A stretch of DNA of 13,570 nt from Planctomycetota bacterium (GTDB lineage: Bacteria > Planctomycetota > Phycisphaerae > SM23-33): positions 1-13,570 of the forward strand of contig JAGHBS010000005.1 of assembly GCA_021160865.1 (NCBI GenBank), given 5' to 3'. Each line of letters opens with the position of its first letter. Within the stretch, counting starts at the first letter, position 1. The position numbers and the translations under genes are program-made. Below are positions 1 through 6,535 of the stretch, piece by piece. The notes beneath the pieces are model-generated. The model saw only the letters and a program-made list of their open reading frames with translations, searched no databases and was not told the DNA's origin.

Positions 1-2
1 AT

Positions 3-116
3 TATGATGTTTATAATGCGAAACATTTGGAAGCATTCGAGAGATACCGAATTAAGAAGCGGAGCAGTCTATCAGAGAATAGGATTCAATTTTTAGAGGA
101 AGTTAGAGGAAGTTAG
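3..116 (+). CDS. Possible C-terminal end of an upstream gene (partial)
   Basis: An open frame enters from the left edge and stops with TAG at 114-116, only 8 nt before the GTG of the next gene. The 37 residues visible are polar and charged (for example AFERYRIKKR and NRIQFLEEV), as expected for a helical protein tail, and the spacing would fit an operon. No family can be recognised from so short a piece. A second open frame (1-96) also crosses the region, but its translation looks less like protein. The last codons run into the 10-bp tandem repeat, so the exact C-terminus depends on the repeat number. Whether this is a real gene end is uncertain. Confidence 0.4.
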   Translation, partial: YDVYNAKHLEAFERYRIKKRSSLSENRIQFLEEVRGS

Positions 117-124
117 AGGAAGTT
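94..124 (+). repeat. 10-bp tandem repeat carrying Shine-Dalgarno cores
   Basis: Three exact head-to-tail copies of TAGAGGAAGT plus one further T end directly at the GTG start of the hydrolase gene. Each copy contains AGAGGA, a purine-rich Shine-Dalgarno-like core. The last core is at 115-120, which leaves 4 nt to GTG 125 and 10 nt to ATG 131. The repeat also contains the candidate stop codon (114-116) of the upstream frame. Confidence 0.85.
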
Positions 125-910
125 GTGAACATGACTATGGAATATGTGGAGTTTGTCTCGCGAGGCTATACGTTGAGGGGAATGTTCCATCCCTGTTTTG
201 ATAATAAATCAGCATCTCCAGCCGTTATTCTCTGTCATGGCTTTACCGGGCATAAGATTGAAGCACATTTCCTGTTCGTGACGATTGCAAAGTATCTTCA
301 ATCCAAGGGGATAGCGGTATTGCGGTTCGACTTTGCAGGCAGCGGTGAAAGCGATGGTGAGTTTTCCGACGTGACGATATCGGGTGAAGTTGACGATGCC
401 TCCGCTGCTTTAGATTATCTCATCGGTAGAAACGACGTTGATTCAGGGCGTATCGGCTTGGCGGGATTAAGTCTCGGCGGCGGAGTGGCTGCCCTTCTTG
501 CTGAGAGACGAAAAGATGACGTACAAGCCCTTGCCCTTCTATCAGCCGTAGCAAGTCCTGCTCGAATTATATCGTTCATCCGTACAGGTAAGTTTGAAAC
601 ACAATTGGCAAACTGGGGTTATCTTGACTTCGGTGGGCTTAAAGTCTCACGCAAGTTCCTTCAGGATGCAGAGCATCATGACCCTGCAGGTGCGGTAGCG
701 CAATTTCCCAAGCCGGTTCTGATTGTCCATGGTGATGAAGATAGTACCGTGCCTCTCAGCGAAGCACGAACATTCCAGCAAGCCCGAAGACAATCGCCAG
801 CATCCACTCAAGTAGAAATTATCAAAGGAGCAACACACACCTACTCAACATTAGAGCATACCGAGACAGTTTGCCGATTGCTGGGTGAGTTTTTCACGAC
901 ACATTTATAG
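125..910 (+). CDS. Alpha/beta hydrolase (serine esterase-like)
   Basis: A cytoplasmic-looking alpha/beta hydrolase of 261 residues, a normal length for the small esterase group that includes cinnamoyl/feruloyl esterases. Visible landmarks are the oxyanion-hole segment HGFTG (38-42), the strand and turn RFDFAGSGES (67-76), the nucleophile elbow GLSLGG with Ser116, the acid in HGDEDSTVP (Asp206) and the catalytic His238 in GATHTY. Residues of about 140-195 form the lid region. There is no signal peptide. The substrate cannot be read from the sequence. Exosortase loci often carry associated hydrolases of this fold, and this gene lies upstream of such a locus, but the link is inference. The start may be GTG 125 or ATG 131. 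ATG 131 is 10 nt from the nearest AGAGGA and is a good alternative. Confidence 0.9.
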   Translation: MNMTMEYVEFVSRGYTLRGMFHPCFDNKSASPAVILCHGFTGHKIEAHFLFVTIAKYLQSKGIAVLRFDFAGSGESDGEFSDVTISGEVDDASAALDYLIGRNDVDSGRIGLAGLSLGGGVAALLAERRKDDVQALALLSAVASPARIISFIRTGKFETQLANWGYLDFGGLKVSRKFLQDAEHHDPAGAVAQFPKPVLIVHGDEDSTVPLSEARTFQQARRQSPASTQVEIIKGATHTYSTLEHTETVCRLLGEFFTTHL

Positions 911-947
911 GTGGATGCCGCCGATGTGAAGATAATCATCATTTGTG

Positions 948-963
948 GTTTTGTAAGCAAAAC
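948..963. repeat. Short A/T-rich inverted repeat after the hydrolase gene
   Basis: GTTTTG and CAAAAC form a perfect 6-bp stem around a TAAG loop, 38 nt after the hydrolase stop. The stem is weak and no T-run follows, so it is not a convincing intrinsic terminator. Confidence 0.3.
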
Positions 964-992
964 GAAGGGCAAATTTGGTGAGATAACTACTT

Positions 993-1022
993 TTGATAAC
1001 CGCCGATGAACACATGTAAAAT
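993..1022 (+). promoter_or_regulatory. Candidate sigma70-type promoter for the lipoprotein gene
   Basis: TTGATA at 993-998 and TAAAAT at 1017-1022 are separated by 18 bp. Each matches the consensus hexamer at five of six positions. The predicted transcription start is near 1029, only about 2 nt before the ATG at 1031, so the transcript would be nearly leaderless. This is based on pattern matching only. Confidence 0.4.
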
Positions 1023-1030
1023 AGTCAGCA

Positions 1031-2608
1031 ATGACTCGACCTATCGTAATTACGTTTTTCGCATTGCTTGTTTGTTTGGTCGGCTGTGGAATTGTCCAGA
1101 GGCAGAGCAATTCACAGGATAATCGCAAGGCGGATAAGTATTACCTTCAGCCATTGATTGTTCAGCAGCGTGAGGCATATCCTGAGACGATTACGGGCAA
1201 ATTCATTTCCCTTGCAGATTTTGAGCGCTCCGAGCTTACCGGTCAAAGTGGTGGAAGTCAGGTACGATATTTCTCGATTGTCCCTTCCGGGCAAGACGCT
1301 TCATTGAAGTTCGTCGTTAACATTACCCGCACCGGTGCTGGGGCGATGGAGGTAAGTTTACCGGCAGGGGCGTCGCTGATTTTTCATGTTCCTGGCATTC
1401 ACGATTTTTCAAAGTACACTTTGTTAACAATGGCAATTTACGCTCGAAGCCTTCGGGACGACCTGATGATCAGGATTTCCACCGATAAAGCAGCATGGGA
1501 GACTCACCCTATGCTTATCAAGCCAGGCTGGAATAATGTGAAGATTGACCTTGCCCGTCTCAAAATGATGTCTGATTTCAATCCCAGGCGTGTACGAACG
1601 ATTCGTTTATGGTTTTCGCATTCTACTTCACCGCTGAAGATTAATATCGATGACATCATGCTGATTGATAATCGTCGTTGGATAGAGCCAGTCCCTGCGG
1701 GGATGAGACTTTTCAAAAGCGGGCTTGATTATGTAATTCACCTGCCTTACCGCGTCAAGCCTGTCAGGCTTCGACAATGCGATGATGGTTTATGGCGACT
1801 TGTAGACGAGCCGATAAGACTTATACTCAATGGCGATTATCATGGTTTCTTTCCCCCCACCGATGCCGATTACCTCTCCGATGTGCTTGTGATGGGGCGC
1901 TTGAGAGTTGGGCAGGTTGAGCTGATTGAACATAATTCCATACGCATTCGCATCGCTAATACGTGGTTCTTCAGTGACGTATCAGGTAAGCGAGAATCAA
2001 CCGATACCAGAAAGATTAGATGGGAATATACCTTCTATCGCGATGGTAAGTGGATAACAGATGTAATTCTAAATAACGTTGGGGGATCGCCGATCCGTGC
2101 TGTGAAGATAATTATTCCTAAAGAAGCGGTTTTTTCGGATGGTTCAGCAGGCCCGCTCAAACAGGTAAAGCCCCTTTCCGCGCCAGTTGGTCGGTGGGAT
2201 TTCCTGATACTGCCTCCTGATGAAAAGGCTGACATGTACAAAGATAACTTCGTCCATCCTGCAAGGATTAATGTTCAGGTCGGGCGTGTGAAGATATTAT
2301 CCGGAGATATAGACGGTGATGGCTTTGATCAAACCCAAGGTTGCTATAACATCCTTGCTGATAAAGGACGTTGTCGGTTTGTCCTTAAACCACAAGGGAA
2401 ACTTCTCAATCCGGTCATACGCATCTTCGGAATGAGATTATCTACAAGCAGTGAGGGGTGCAGAAGAGTATCGGTGAATTGTGAAGGACGGGCGATACGT
2501 AAGTTTGTTTCACTGCCCGACGGTTCAATTTTATTCATGCTGTCTGGGGTTATAAATCATCCAATCTGGGTTGAGGCAACCGTGGAGGTTTTTAATGGAG
2601 GAGGTTAG
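1031..2608 (+). CDS. Putative lipoprotein of unknown family with a jelly-roll-like module
   Basis: I do not recognise a named family. The 525-residue product begins with a lipoprotein signal peptide: a short N-region, a hydrophobic core and the lipobox LVGC with the lipidated Cys19. Residues of about 120-213 read as alternating beta strands ending in KINIDDIMLID, a pattern typical of galactose-binding/CBM-like beta-sandwiches. This is a fold impression only. The rest is also beta-rich and soluble. A calcium-loop-like DIDGDGFD lies at 426-433, followed by a Gly-Cys-Tyr motif. The start at ATG 1031 is supported by the position of the lipobox, but no Shine-Dalgarno sequence precedes it. The gene lies between the hydrolase and the polysaccharide export operon, so a role on the envelope in binding or modifying a glycan is plausible but unproven. 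Confidence 0.75.
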   Translation: MTRPIVITFFALLVCLVGCGIVQRQSNSQDNRKADKYYLQPLIVQQREAYPETITGKFISLADFERSELTGQSGGSQVRYFSIVPSGQDASLKFVVNITRTGAGAMEVSLPAGASLIFHVPGIHDFSKYTLLTMAIYARSLRDDLMIRISTDKAAWETHPMLIKPGWNNVKIDLARLKMMSDFNPRRVRTIRLWFSHSTSPLKINIDDIMLIDNRRWIEPVPAGMRLFKSGLDYVIHLPYRVKPVRLRQCDDGLWRLVDEPIRLILNGDYHGFFPPTDADYLSDVLVMGRLRVGQVELIEHNSIRIRIANTWFFSDVSGKRESTDTRKIRWEYTFYRDGKWITDVILNNVGGSPIRAVKIIIPKEAVFSDGSAGPLKQVKPLSAPVGRWDFLILPPDEKADMYKDNFVHPARINVQVGRVKILSGDIDGDGFDQTQGCYNILADKGRCRFVLKPQGKLLNPVIRIFGMRLSTSSEGCRRVSVNCEGRAIRKFVSLPDGSILFMLSGVINHPIWVEATVEVFNGGG

Positions 2609-2665
2609 TATATATGCCGTACAAAAAATTTTCTCATTCGTGAAAGAGAGTTGGCATTTGTGTCG

Positions 2666-2683
2666 ATAAACAGGATGGTTTAT
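2666..2683. repeat. Inverted repeat ATAAAC/GTTTAT
   Basis: A perfect 6-bp inverted repeat with the loop AGGATG lies 57 nt after the lipoprotein stop. The stem has only one G-C pair and no U-tract follows, so it would be a poor intrinsic terminator. An operator or a chance palindrome are both possible. Confidence 0.35.
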
Positions 2684-2788
2684 TAGATTGTTCTATTACG
2701 CCTGCAGGGATGGTAAAGGTTCCCTTTGACAATGGATTATCCGATCCGATTAAAATATCACAGCCATAGTTACTCTACTTTGTTAGAT

Positions 2789-2803
2789 TTCTGTCGAACA
2801 GAA
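2789..2803. promoter_or_regulatory. Candidate operator: TTCTGT-CGA-ACAGAA palindrome
   Basis: Two perfect 6-bp arms flank a 3-bp centre, a compact dyad of the size bound by dimeric repressors or activators. It ends 58 bp before the -35 box of the export-operon promoter. The regulator is unknown. The centre is too short for an efficient RNA hairpin, which favours a DNA-binding site if it is functional. Confidence 0.35.
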
Positions 2804-2861
2804 GAGCGTTGTTACCTTTTGATTTTTGATTAATTATATATAATCCGTTTAGAAGAATAAC

Positions 2862-2890
2862 TTGTAAGAGATATTTTCGGCTCGTATAAT
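2862..2890 (+). promoter_or_regulatory. Sigma70-type promoter of the polysaccharide export operon
   Basis: TTGTAA (2862-2867, four of six matches) and a perfect TATAAT (2885-2890) are separated by exactly 17 bp. Transcription would start near 2897, giving a leader of about 30 nt. That leader contains GGAAAGG (2913-2919), which ends 7 nt before the GTG start at 2927. This is the best promoter match I found in the window, and it sits just before the first gene of the long gene run. Confidence 0.6.
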
Positions 2891-2926
2891 TTCGTAGATT
2901 GATACGGATATTGGAAAGGTTCAGCC

Positions 2927-4468
2927 GTGAGAAAGATGAGTTTTTTTCCCACGATATTAGGGCTTGAAATTATTCTAATTAGTCTGTCGGGTTGTGCTGG
3001 TCAAAGGCTCGGTTGGTGGAGTTGGTTCGATCCCAGCAAACTTATCCATAAGGAGGATCGAGCGGTAGTAAATCCCATCTTTACCCAGATAGGTCCAACC
3101 GATCAGACCAGCGAGGTGTTTCCGAACGCCACCTTTCCCACCGTAGAGGACCTTCAATACGTGGATGAGGATTATGTTATCGGTCCTAATGATGTCTTGC
3201 GGATATCAGTGCTGGATTTGCTTCAAGAAGGTGTCGAAACGGTCATGGAAAGGCAGGTTAGCCAGAGTGGCTATATCGACCTCATCCTCGGGGGCAGTAT
3301 AAAGGCAGCTGGGCTAACGAAGGATCAACTAACCGAGGAGATAAAGAAGGTTTACATAGAAAATAATGTGCTAAAGACACCGACCGTTTCGGTAACGGTG
3401 GTGGTGGCACGCCAGGAGATATTTAGTATCCTTGGCGCGGTAAATAGACCGGGGACATACGCAATTCCGAGGAAGAATTTTACTTTGCTTGAGGCACTGG
3501 CGATGGCGGGGGGGATAACACAGATGAATATTCCGTGGATTTATGTCCTACGTCCTAAGGAACAACCCAGCCAGGCTGGTCAGAGCGAGAAAGGCGCAAA
3601 GTCGCTACCCCCACTACCTGAAATTCCTGAAGAACCACCTGCAACTGCACCAACAACTGCGCCATCAAAATCCGTTTCAAAAAAGGCTGAATTGGAACAG
3701 TTGGAGAAAGCCATTGTAGGTACTGCCGGTGAGGCAAAACCGGCTAAACATACCACCACGAAGCCTCAGCCGACGACGAGTAGCACTGCACCGGCAGATT
3801 TAACTACAGCGGCAGTGGGGGGTAATTATGATTGGGTATATTCTCAAGGTAGATGGATCGCAGTTCCCCGCAAAGCAAAGAAATCGTCGGTTGCGACAAC
3901 GGCACCGGCTGAAGAAGAAGAGCAACAGGATAGATACGGTTGGTCGAAGTACGATTTGTCTGATACGACGCGGGTCATCGCCATCGATCGGGCTCGATTG
4001 GAAGCGATGGACCCGATGATGAATATCATAATCAGGAAGAATGACATTATAGAGGTCCCACCTTTGCAGGTGGGTGAATTCTACGTGATGGGCGAGGTGC
4101 TTCGTCCAGGTGTTTACAGTCTCACCGGTCGGAAGGTCACTGTTAAGATGGCTGTAGCTGCGGCAGGGAACCTTGGGCCTCTTAGTTGGCCTACGAACTC
4201 GGTTCTTATCCGGCGAGTAGGTGGGAATAAGGAACAGATCATCCCGCTGAATTTGCAAAGGATATTCGAGGGGAAGGACCCGGACTTTTTCCTGAAACCC
4301 GACGACGTAATTGCAGTTGGTACATACTGGGGTGCGCCGTTCCTGGCTGTCTGGAGAAATGCCTTCCGCATGACCTACGGGTTCGGATTCATCTACGACC
4401 GCAATTACTCCGAGCGCGAGTTCGAAATACCGATATTCTTCCCCAAGCCAGGATACCGTCCGTTCTGA
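2927..4468 (+). CDS. Polysaccharide biosynthesis/export lipoprotein (Wza-like, SLBB domains)
   Basis: Outer-membrane/periplasmic exit channel component of the Wza/GumB/KpsD class, 513 residues. The signal peptide ends in the lipobox LSGC with lipidated Cys23. The Poly_export domain starts at DYVIGPNDVLRISV (82 onward) and ends in TPTVSVTVV. A first SLBB domain starts near residue 164 (ILGAVNRPGTY, LLEALAMAGGI) and a second at about 383 (GEFYVMGEVLRPGVYSL). The odd part is a low-complexity insert at about 209-348, rich in Pro, Thr, Ala and Glu, that splits the first SLBB domain. It contains NYDWVYSQGRWIAVP at 300-314. The GTG start has a well-spaced AAAGG, 7 nt upstream; an in-frame ATG at 2936 is the alternative. 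As first gene of the operon, it supplies the channel for the co-polymerase at 11002-13248. Confidence 0.93.
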   Translation: MRKMSFFPTILGLEIILISLSGCAGQRLGWWSWFDPSKLIHKEDRAVVNPIFTQIGPTDQTSEVFPNATFPTVEDLQYVDEDYVIGPNDVLRISVLDLLQEGVETVMERQVSQSGYIDLILGGSIKAAGLTKDQLTEEIKKVYIENNVLKTPTVSVTVVVARQEIFSILGAVNRPGTYAIPRKNFTLLEALAMAGGITQMNIPWIYVLRPKEQPSQAGQSEKGAKSLPPLPEIPEEPPATAPTTAPSKSVSKKAELEQLEKAIVGTAGEAKPAKHTTTKPQPTTSSTAPADLTTAAVGGNYDWVYSQGRWIAVPRKAKKSSVATTAPAEEEEQQDRYGWSKYDLSDTTRVIAIDRARLEAMDPMMNIIIRKNDIIEVPPLQVGEFYVMGEVLRPGVYSLTGRKVTVKMAVAAAGNLGPLSWPTNSVLIRRVGGNKEQIIPLNLQRIFEGKDPDFFLKPDDVIAVGTYWGAPFLAVWRNAFRMTYGFGFIYDRNYSEREFEIPIFFPKPGYRPF

Positions 4469-4507
4469 CGGGTTGAATTACCTGTATCTGTCAGCGATAC
4501 CGTTCAT

Positions 4508-4529
4508 ACCATCAAACCGCTGGGATGGT
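4508..4529 (+). repeat. Hairpin in the leader before the exosortase gene
   Basis: ACCATC and GATGGT form a perfect 6-bp stem with a 10-nt loop, 40 nt after the export gene stop. No T-run follows, so readthrough into the exosortase gene is expected. I could not match it to any riboswitch class that I know. Confidence 0.35.
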
Positions 4530-4560
4530 GAGATTGGATAAATGCAAGATAGATAATACC

Positions 4561-4580
4561 TCAGCCGGGGAGCCTGCTGA
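4561..4580 (+). promoter_or_regulatory. Small hairpin overlapping the exosortase ribosome binding region
   Basis: TCAGC and GCTGA form a 5-bp stem whose loop holds GGGGAG (4567-4572). The 3' arm overlaps the candidate Shine-Dalgarno GAAGG (4579-4583). If the hairpin forms, it could modulate translation of the exosortase. It is short, and the true start codon is uncertain. Confidence 0.3.
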
Positions 4581-4586
4581 AGGTTC

Positions 4587-5567
4587 GTGGTTTCCATTAT
4601 GATGCAATTGCAATCGAAATCCAATCGGTCTGAACAGCCATCGGCAAAAAATCCCTCATCAACGGAATTAGCCGAACTGGTTCAAAAAGAGCCGATTAGC
4701 ATTGTTTGGAGCCCCCAGCGTTCCACGTGGATTAAGATAGCCATCCTCTCAGGTTTGATGTTATTTCTTCAAATGCCTCATTTGCGATGGCTGGTGAAGA
4801 AGTGGATTAGCGATCCGAACTGGTCTCATGGTTTTGTCATTCCGCTGTTTAGTCTTTATTTGCTTTACAGCCGGCGCAATGCGCTCTTTGCTGCCAAGCC
4901 AAGGATTTCGGTGTGGGGGTTAGTTTTAATGATCCTTTGCCTTGCCGGTGAGATACTTGGGATATTTCCTGTCCGCAATTACTGGATAAGCCAGTTGTTT
5001 ATGGTGGCAATGATATTCGGATTAGTCTGGTATTTAGCCGGTGGGCAGGTCATGCGGGTTGTCTGGTTGCCGATTTTGTTTTTAATCTTTGCAATACCAT
5101 TACCTGAACTGCTCTATTCGAGAATCGCCTTACCGTTGCAGAACTTCGCTGCCAGGGGGGCAGTGGCGATATTGCAACTTTTTAAAGTCTCCATTTCCAG
5201 TATTGCAAGTTCCCTTCATATTATCAGTCGAAGCGGCGTCGAACGGAATTTGACCGTTGCAGAGGCTTGTAGCGGGATGCGATTGCTAATGGCATTCCTC
5301 GCCTTGGGTGTGGCGATGGCGTATCTGGATTACAAGCCTATCTGGCAACGTGTTATACTTGTAATAGCGGCTATACCTATTGCAATTTTTTGCAATGTAA
5401 TCCGTGTCGCAATTACTTGCTGGATGTATTACATAGATGAACCTGAACTTGGACAGGATTTTATGCACCATTTCACCGGTGTTCTGATGCTGATACCTGC
5501 TTTTGCTATGCTTTGGATATTAGCGTGGATAATCCAGCATATATTCGTCGAGGAAACTGAATCGTGA
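4587..5567 (+). CDS. Exosortase (EpsH/Xrt family transpeptidase)
   Basis: Integral membrane cysteine transpeptidase-like protein of 326 residues with about eight hydrophobic segments. Family landmarks are SHGFVIP (80-86) after the first membrane segment and the putative catalytic triad: Cys228 in AEACSGMR, Arg273 in NVIRVA, and His294 or His295 in FMHHFTG. Exosortases are thought to recognise C-terminal PEP-CTERM-type signals and to process or attach those proteins to the envelope, usually in exopolysaccharide loci. No such substrate is visible here. The gene overlaps the EpsI-like gene by 4 nt (GTGA), which fits a functional pair. Its start is uncertain: GTG 4587 is only 3 nt from GAAGG, whereas ATG 4599 and ATG 4602 are 15 and 18 nt away. 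The N-terminal 40 residues are polar and cytoplasmic. Confidence 0.93.
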   Translation: MVSIMMQLQSKSNRSEQPSAKNPSSTELAELVQKEPISIVWSPQRSTWIKIAILSGLMLFLQMPHLRWLVKKWISDPNWSHGFVIPLFSLYLLYSRRNALFAAKPRISVWGLVLMILCLAGEILGIFPVRNYWISQLFMVAMIFGLVWYLAGGQVMRVVWLPILFLIFAIPLPELLYSRIALPLQNFAARGAVAILQLFKVSISSIASSLHIISRSGVERNLTVAEACSGMRLLMAFLALGVAMAYLDYKPIWQRVILVIAAIPIAIFCNVIRVAITCWMYYIDEPELGQDFMHHFTGVLMLIPAFAMLWILAWIIQHIFVEETES

Positions 5568-6475
5568 AAGAATCCGATTGCGAAAAACATGAAAATCCAT
5601 CCAGATCCTTGACGAAAAAGGGCTGGATTCATTTTGCTGTGGCTGCAGGGATATTATTGGTGGCGGCTATTAGCTGGAACGGGGTGCTATGGCGACTTAA
5701 AATCGCTTTGGCGAAGCTACCAGTACCGTGGCCAGATTGCGTACAGGTTGAGGATTACAGACTTACGAACTTTCCCGAGAGGATCGGTCCTTACATTATA
5801 GTGCAGGACGGGGAATTCAGCTCGAAGAAGGACGGTATCCCAGACGGTATAGATATAGTAAGAGAGGATGTGTTAGATTCACTTGGAACCACTGCCAGTA
5901 AATATAATTGGTATTACATGGCTACTTATCGCGACACGCGGGTTCCGGGGACAATCAAGGAAGGAAAAGGACGTTATGTTCGCCTGGAGATAACCTATTA
6001 TACCGGTTTGCTTGACGCGGTACCGCATGTTCCGGAACGATGCCTCTTTGCTGGTGGATATACCATCGCTTATGAACAAAGTGGTTTGATACCTTTTGAA
6101 GTAAAAGACCCGAAGATTGCGTCTAAACTTCCCCCGAGATGGCGGCGATTTAATCTTTACCGAACTGTTGGTGCAAGGGGAGGGGAGAAAACGGCAGAGT
6201 ATTTCGTCTTCAGTATGAATGGTATTCCAACGGCTCGATGGGAAGTGGTTCGCGGAAAATTGATGCTTTTTACGGTAAGATATTGCTATTTTGCAAAAAT
6301 ACAGATAGCAGTCTTCAAAGCAGGCACCTATAGAGGAGGCGTAGGCATTGTGAATGAGACTGACCTGAGTATCAGCGATCAGGCGTGTCGGGATTTTCTC
6401 AGCCATGCCTTGCCTGATATACTAAGATTTTTACCATCTGCTGATGATGTAAAGAAGCTTAGTTCGTCTGACTGA
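5564..6475 (+). CDS. EpsI-like exosortase-associated protein (DUF3485 type)
   Basis: A 303-residue protein with a polar N-terminus, one membrane anchor at about 21-43 and an extracytoplasmic domain. The signature is HVPERC (155-160), the His-x-Pro-Glu-x-Cys motif of EpsI proteins, followed by LFAGGYT, where the family usually has a Gly-Trp or similar pair. In some exosortases this domain is fused to the C-terminus; here it is a separate gene starting with GTG inside the exosortase stop. The biochemical role is not established in the family. A partner function in exosortase substrate handling is inferred from this constant association. It is followed by a 60-nt spacer before the TPR gene. Confidence 0.88.
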   Translation: MKESDCEKHENPSRSLTKKGWIHFAVAAGILLVAAISWNGVLWRLKIALAKLPVPWPDCVQVEDYRLTNFPERIGPYIIVQDGEFSSKKDGIPDGIDIVREDVLDSLGTTASKYNWYYMATYRDTRVPGTIKEGKGRYVRLEITYYTGLLDAVPHVPERCLFAGGYTIAYEQSGLIPFEVKDPKIASKLPPRWRRFNLYRTVGARGGEKTAEYFVFSMNGIPTARWEVVRGKLMLFTVRYCYFAKIQIAVFKAGTYRGGVGIVNETDLSISDQACRDFLSHALPDILRFLPSADDVKKLSSSD

Positions 6476-6535
6476 CAATAACTAACAGCAAATAATGGTG
6501 CGAACCTTTTATAGTTATAATTATGGAAGAGAGTT

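Larger units (their letters stand above)
2609..2861. other. Non-coding stretch upstream of the export operon promoter
   Basis: I see no plausible gene here on either strand. The stretch holds two short perfect inverted repeats (2666-2683 and 2789-2803), listed separately. It also has a TTGACA at 2726-2731 followed after a long 19-bp gap by TAAAAT, and an isolated TATAAT at 2839-2844 without a well-placed -35 box. The A/T-rich part before 2862 would suit an upstream promoter region. Confidence 0.5.

Noticed and set aside
918..1008. Direct repeat CCGCCGATG at 918-926 and 1000-1008
   Set aside because: Nine bases, two copies, no further symmetry; it could be chance.
2726..2756. TTGACA followed by TAAAAT as a second promoter for the export operon
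   Set aside because: The spacer is 19 bp, longer than preferred, and the leader would be about 165 nt; the promoter at 2862-2890 fits better.
2839..2844. Perfect TATAAT box
   Set aside because: No acceptable -35 hexamer lies 16-18 bp upstream; it sits in an A/T-rich run where the motif arises easily.
3800..4258. Minus-strand open frame of 152 codons inside the SLBB gene
   Set aside because: It is antisense to well-recognised SLBB coding sequence; the translation is Arg/Cys/His-rich and looks like a shadow.
4469..4586. Cyclic-di-GMP riboswitch before the exosortase gene
   Set aside because: It would suit an exopolysaccharide operon, but I could not find the conserved GEMM core or its two-helix arrangement.
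5879..6406. Minus-strand open frame of 175 codons inside the EpsI-like gene
   Set aside because: It is fully opposite a recognised gene, its composition is unlike a protein family I know, and it has no supporting start context.
6516..6521. TATAAT just before the TPR gene, as an internal promoter
   Set aside because: The expected -35 position has no match to TTGACA, and the gene lies only 60 nt after the EpsI-like gene in the same direction.
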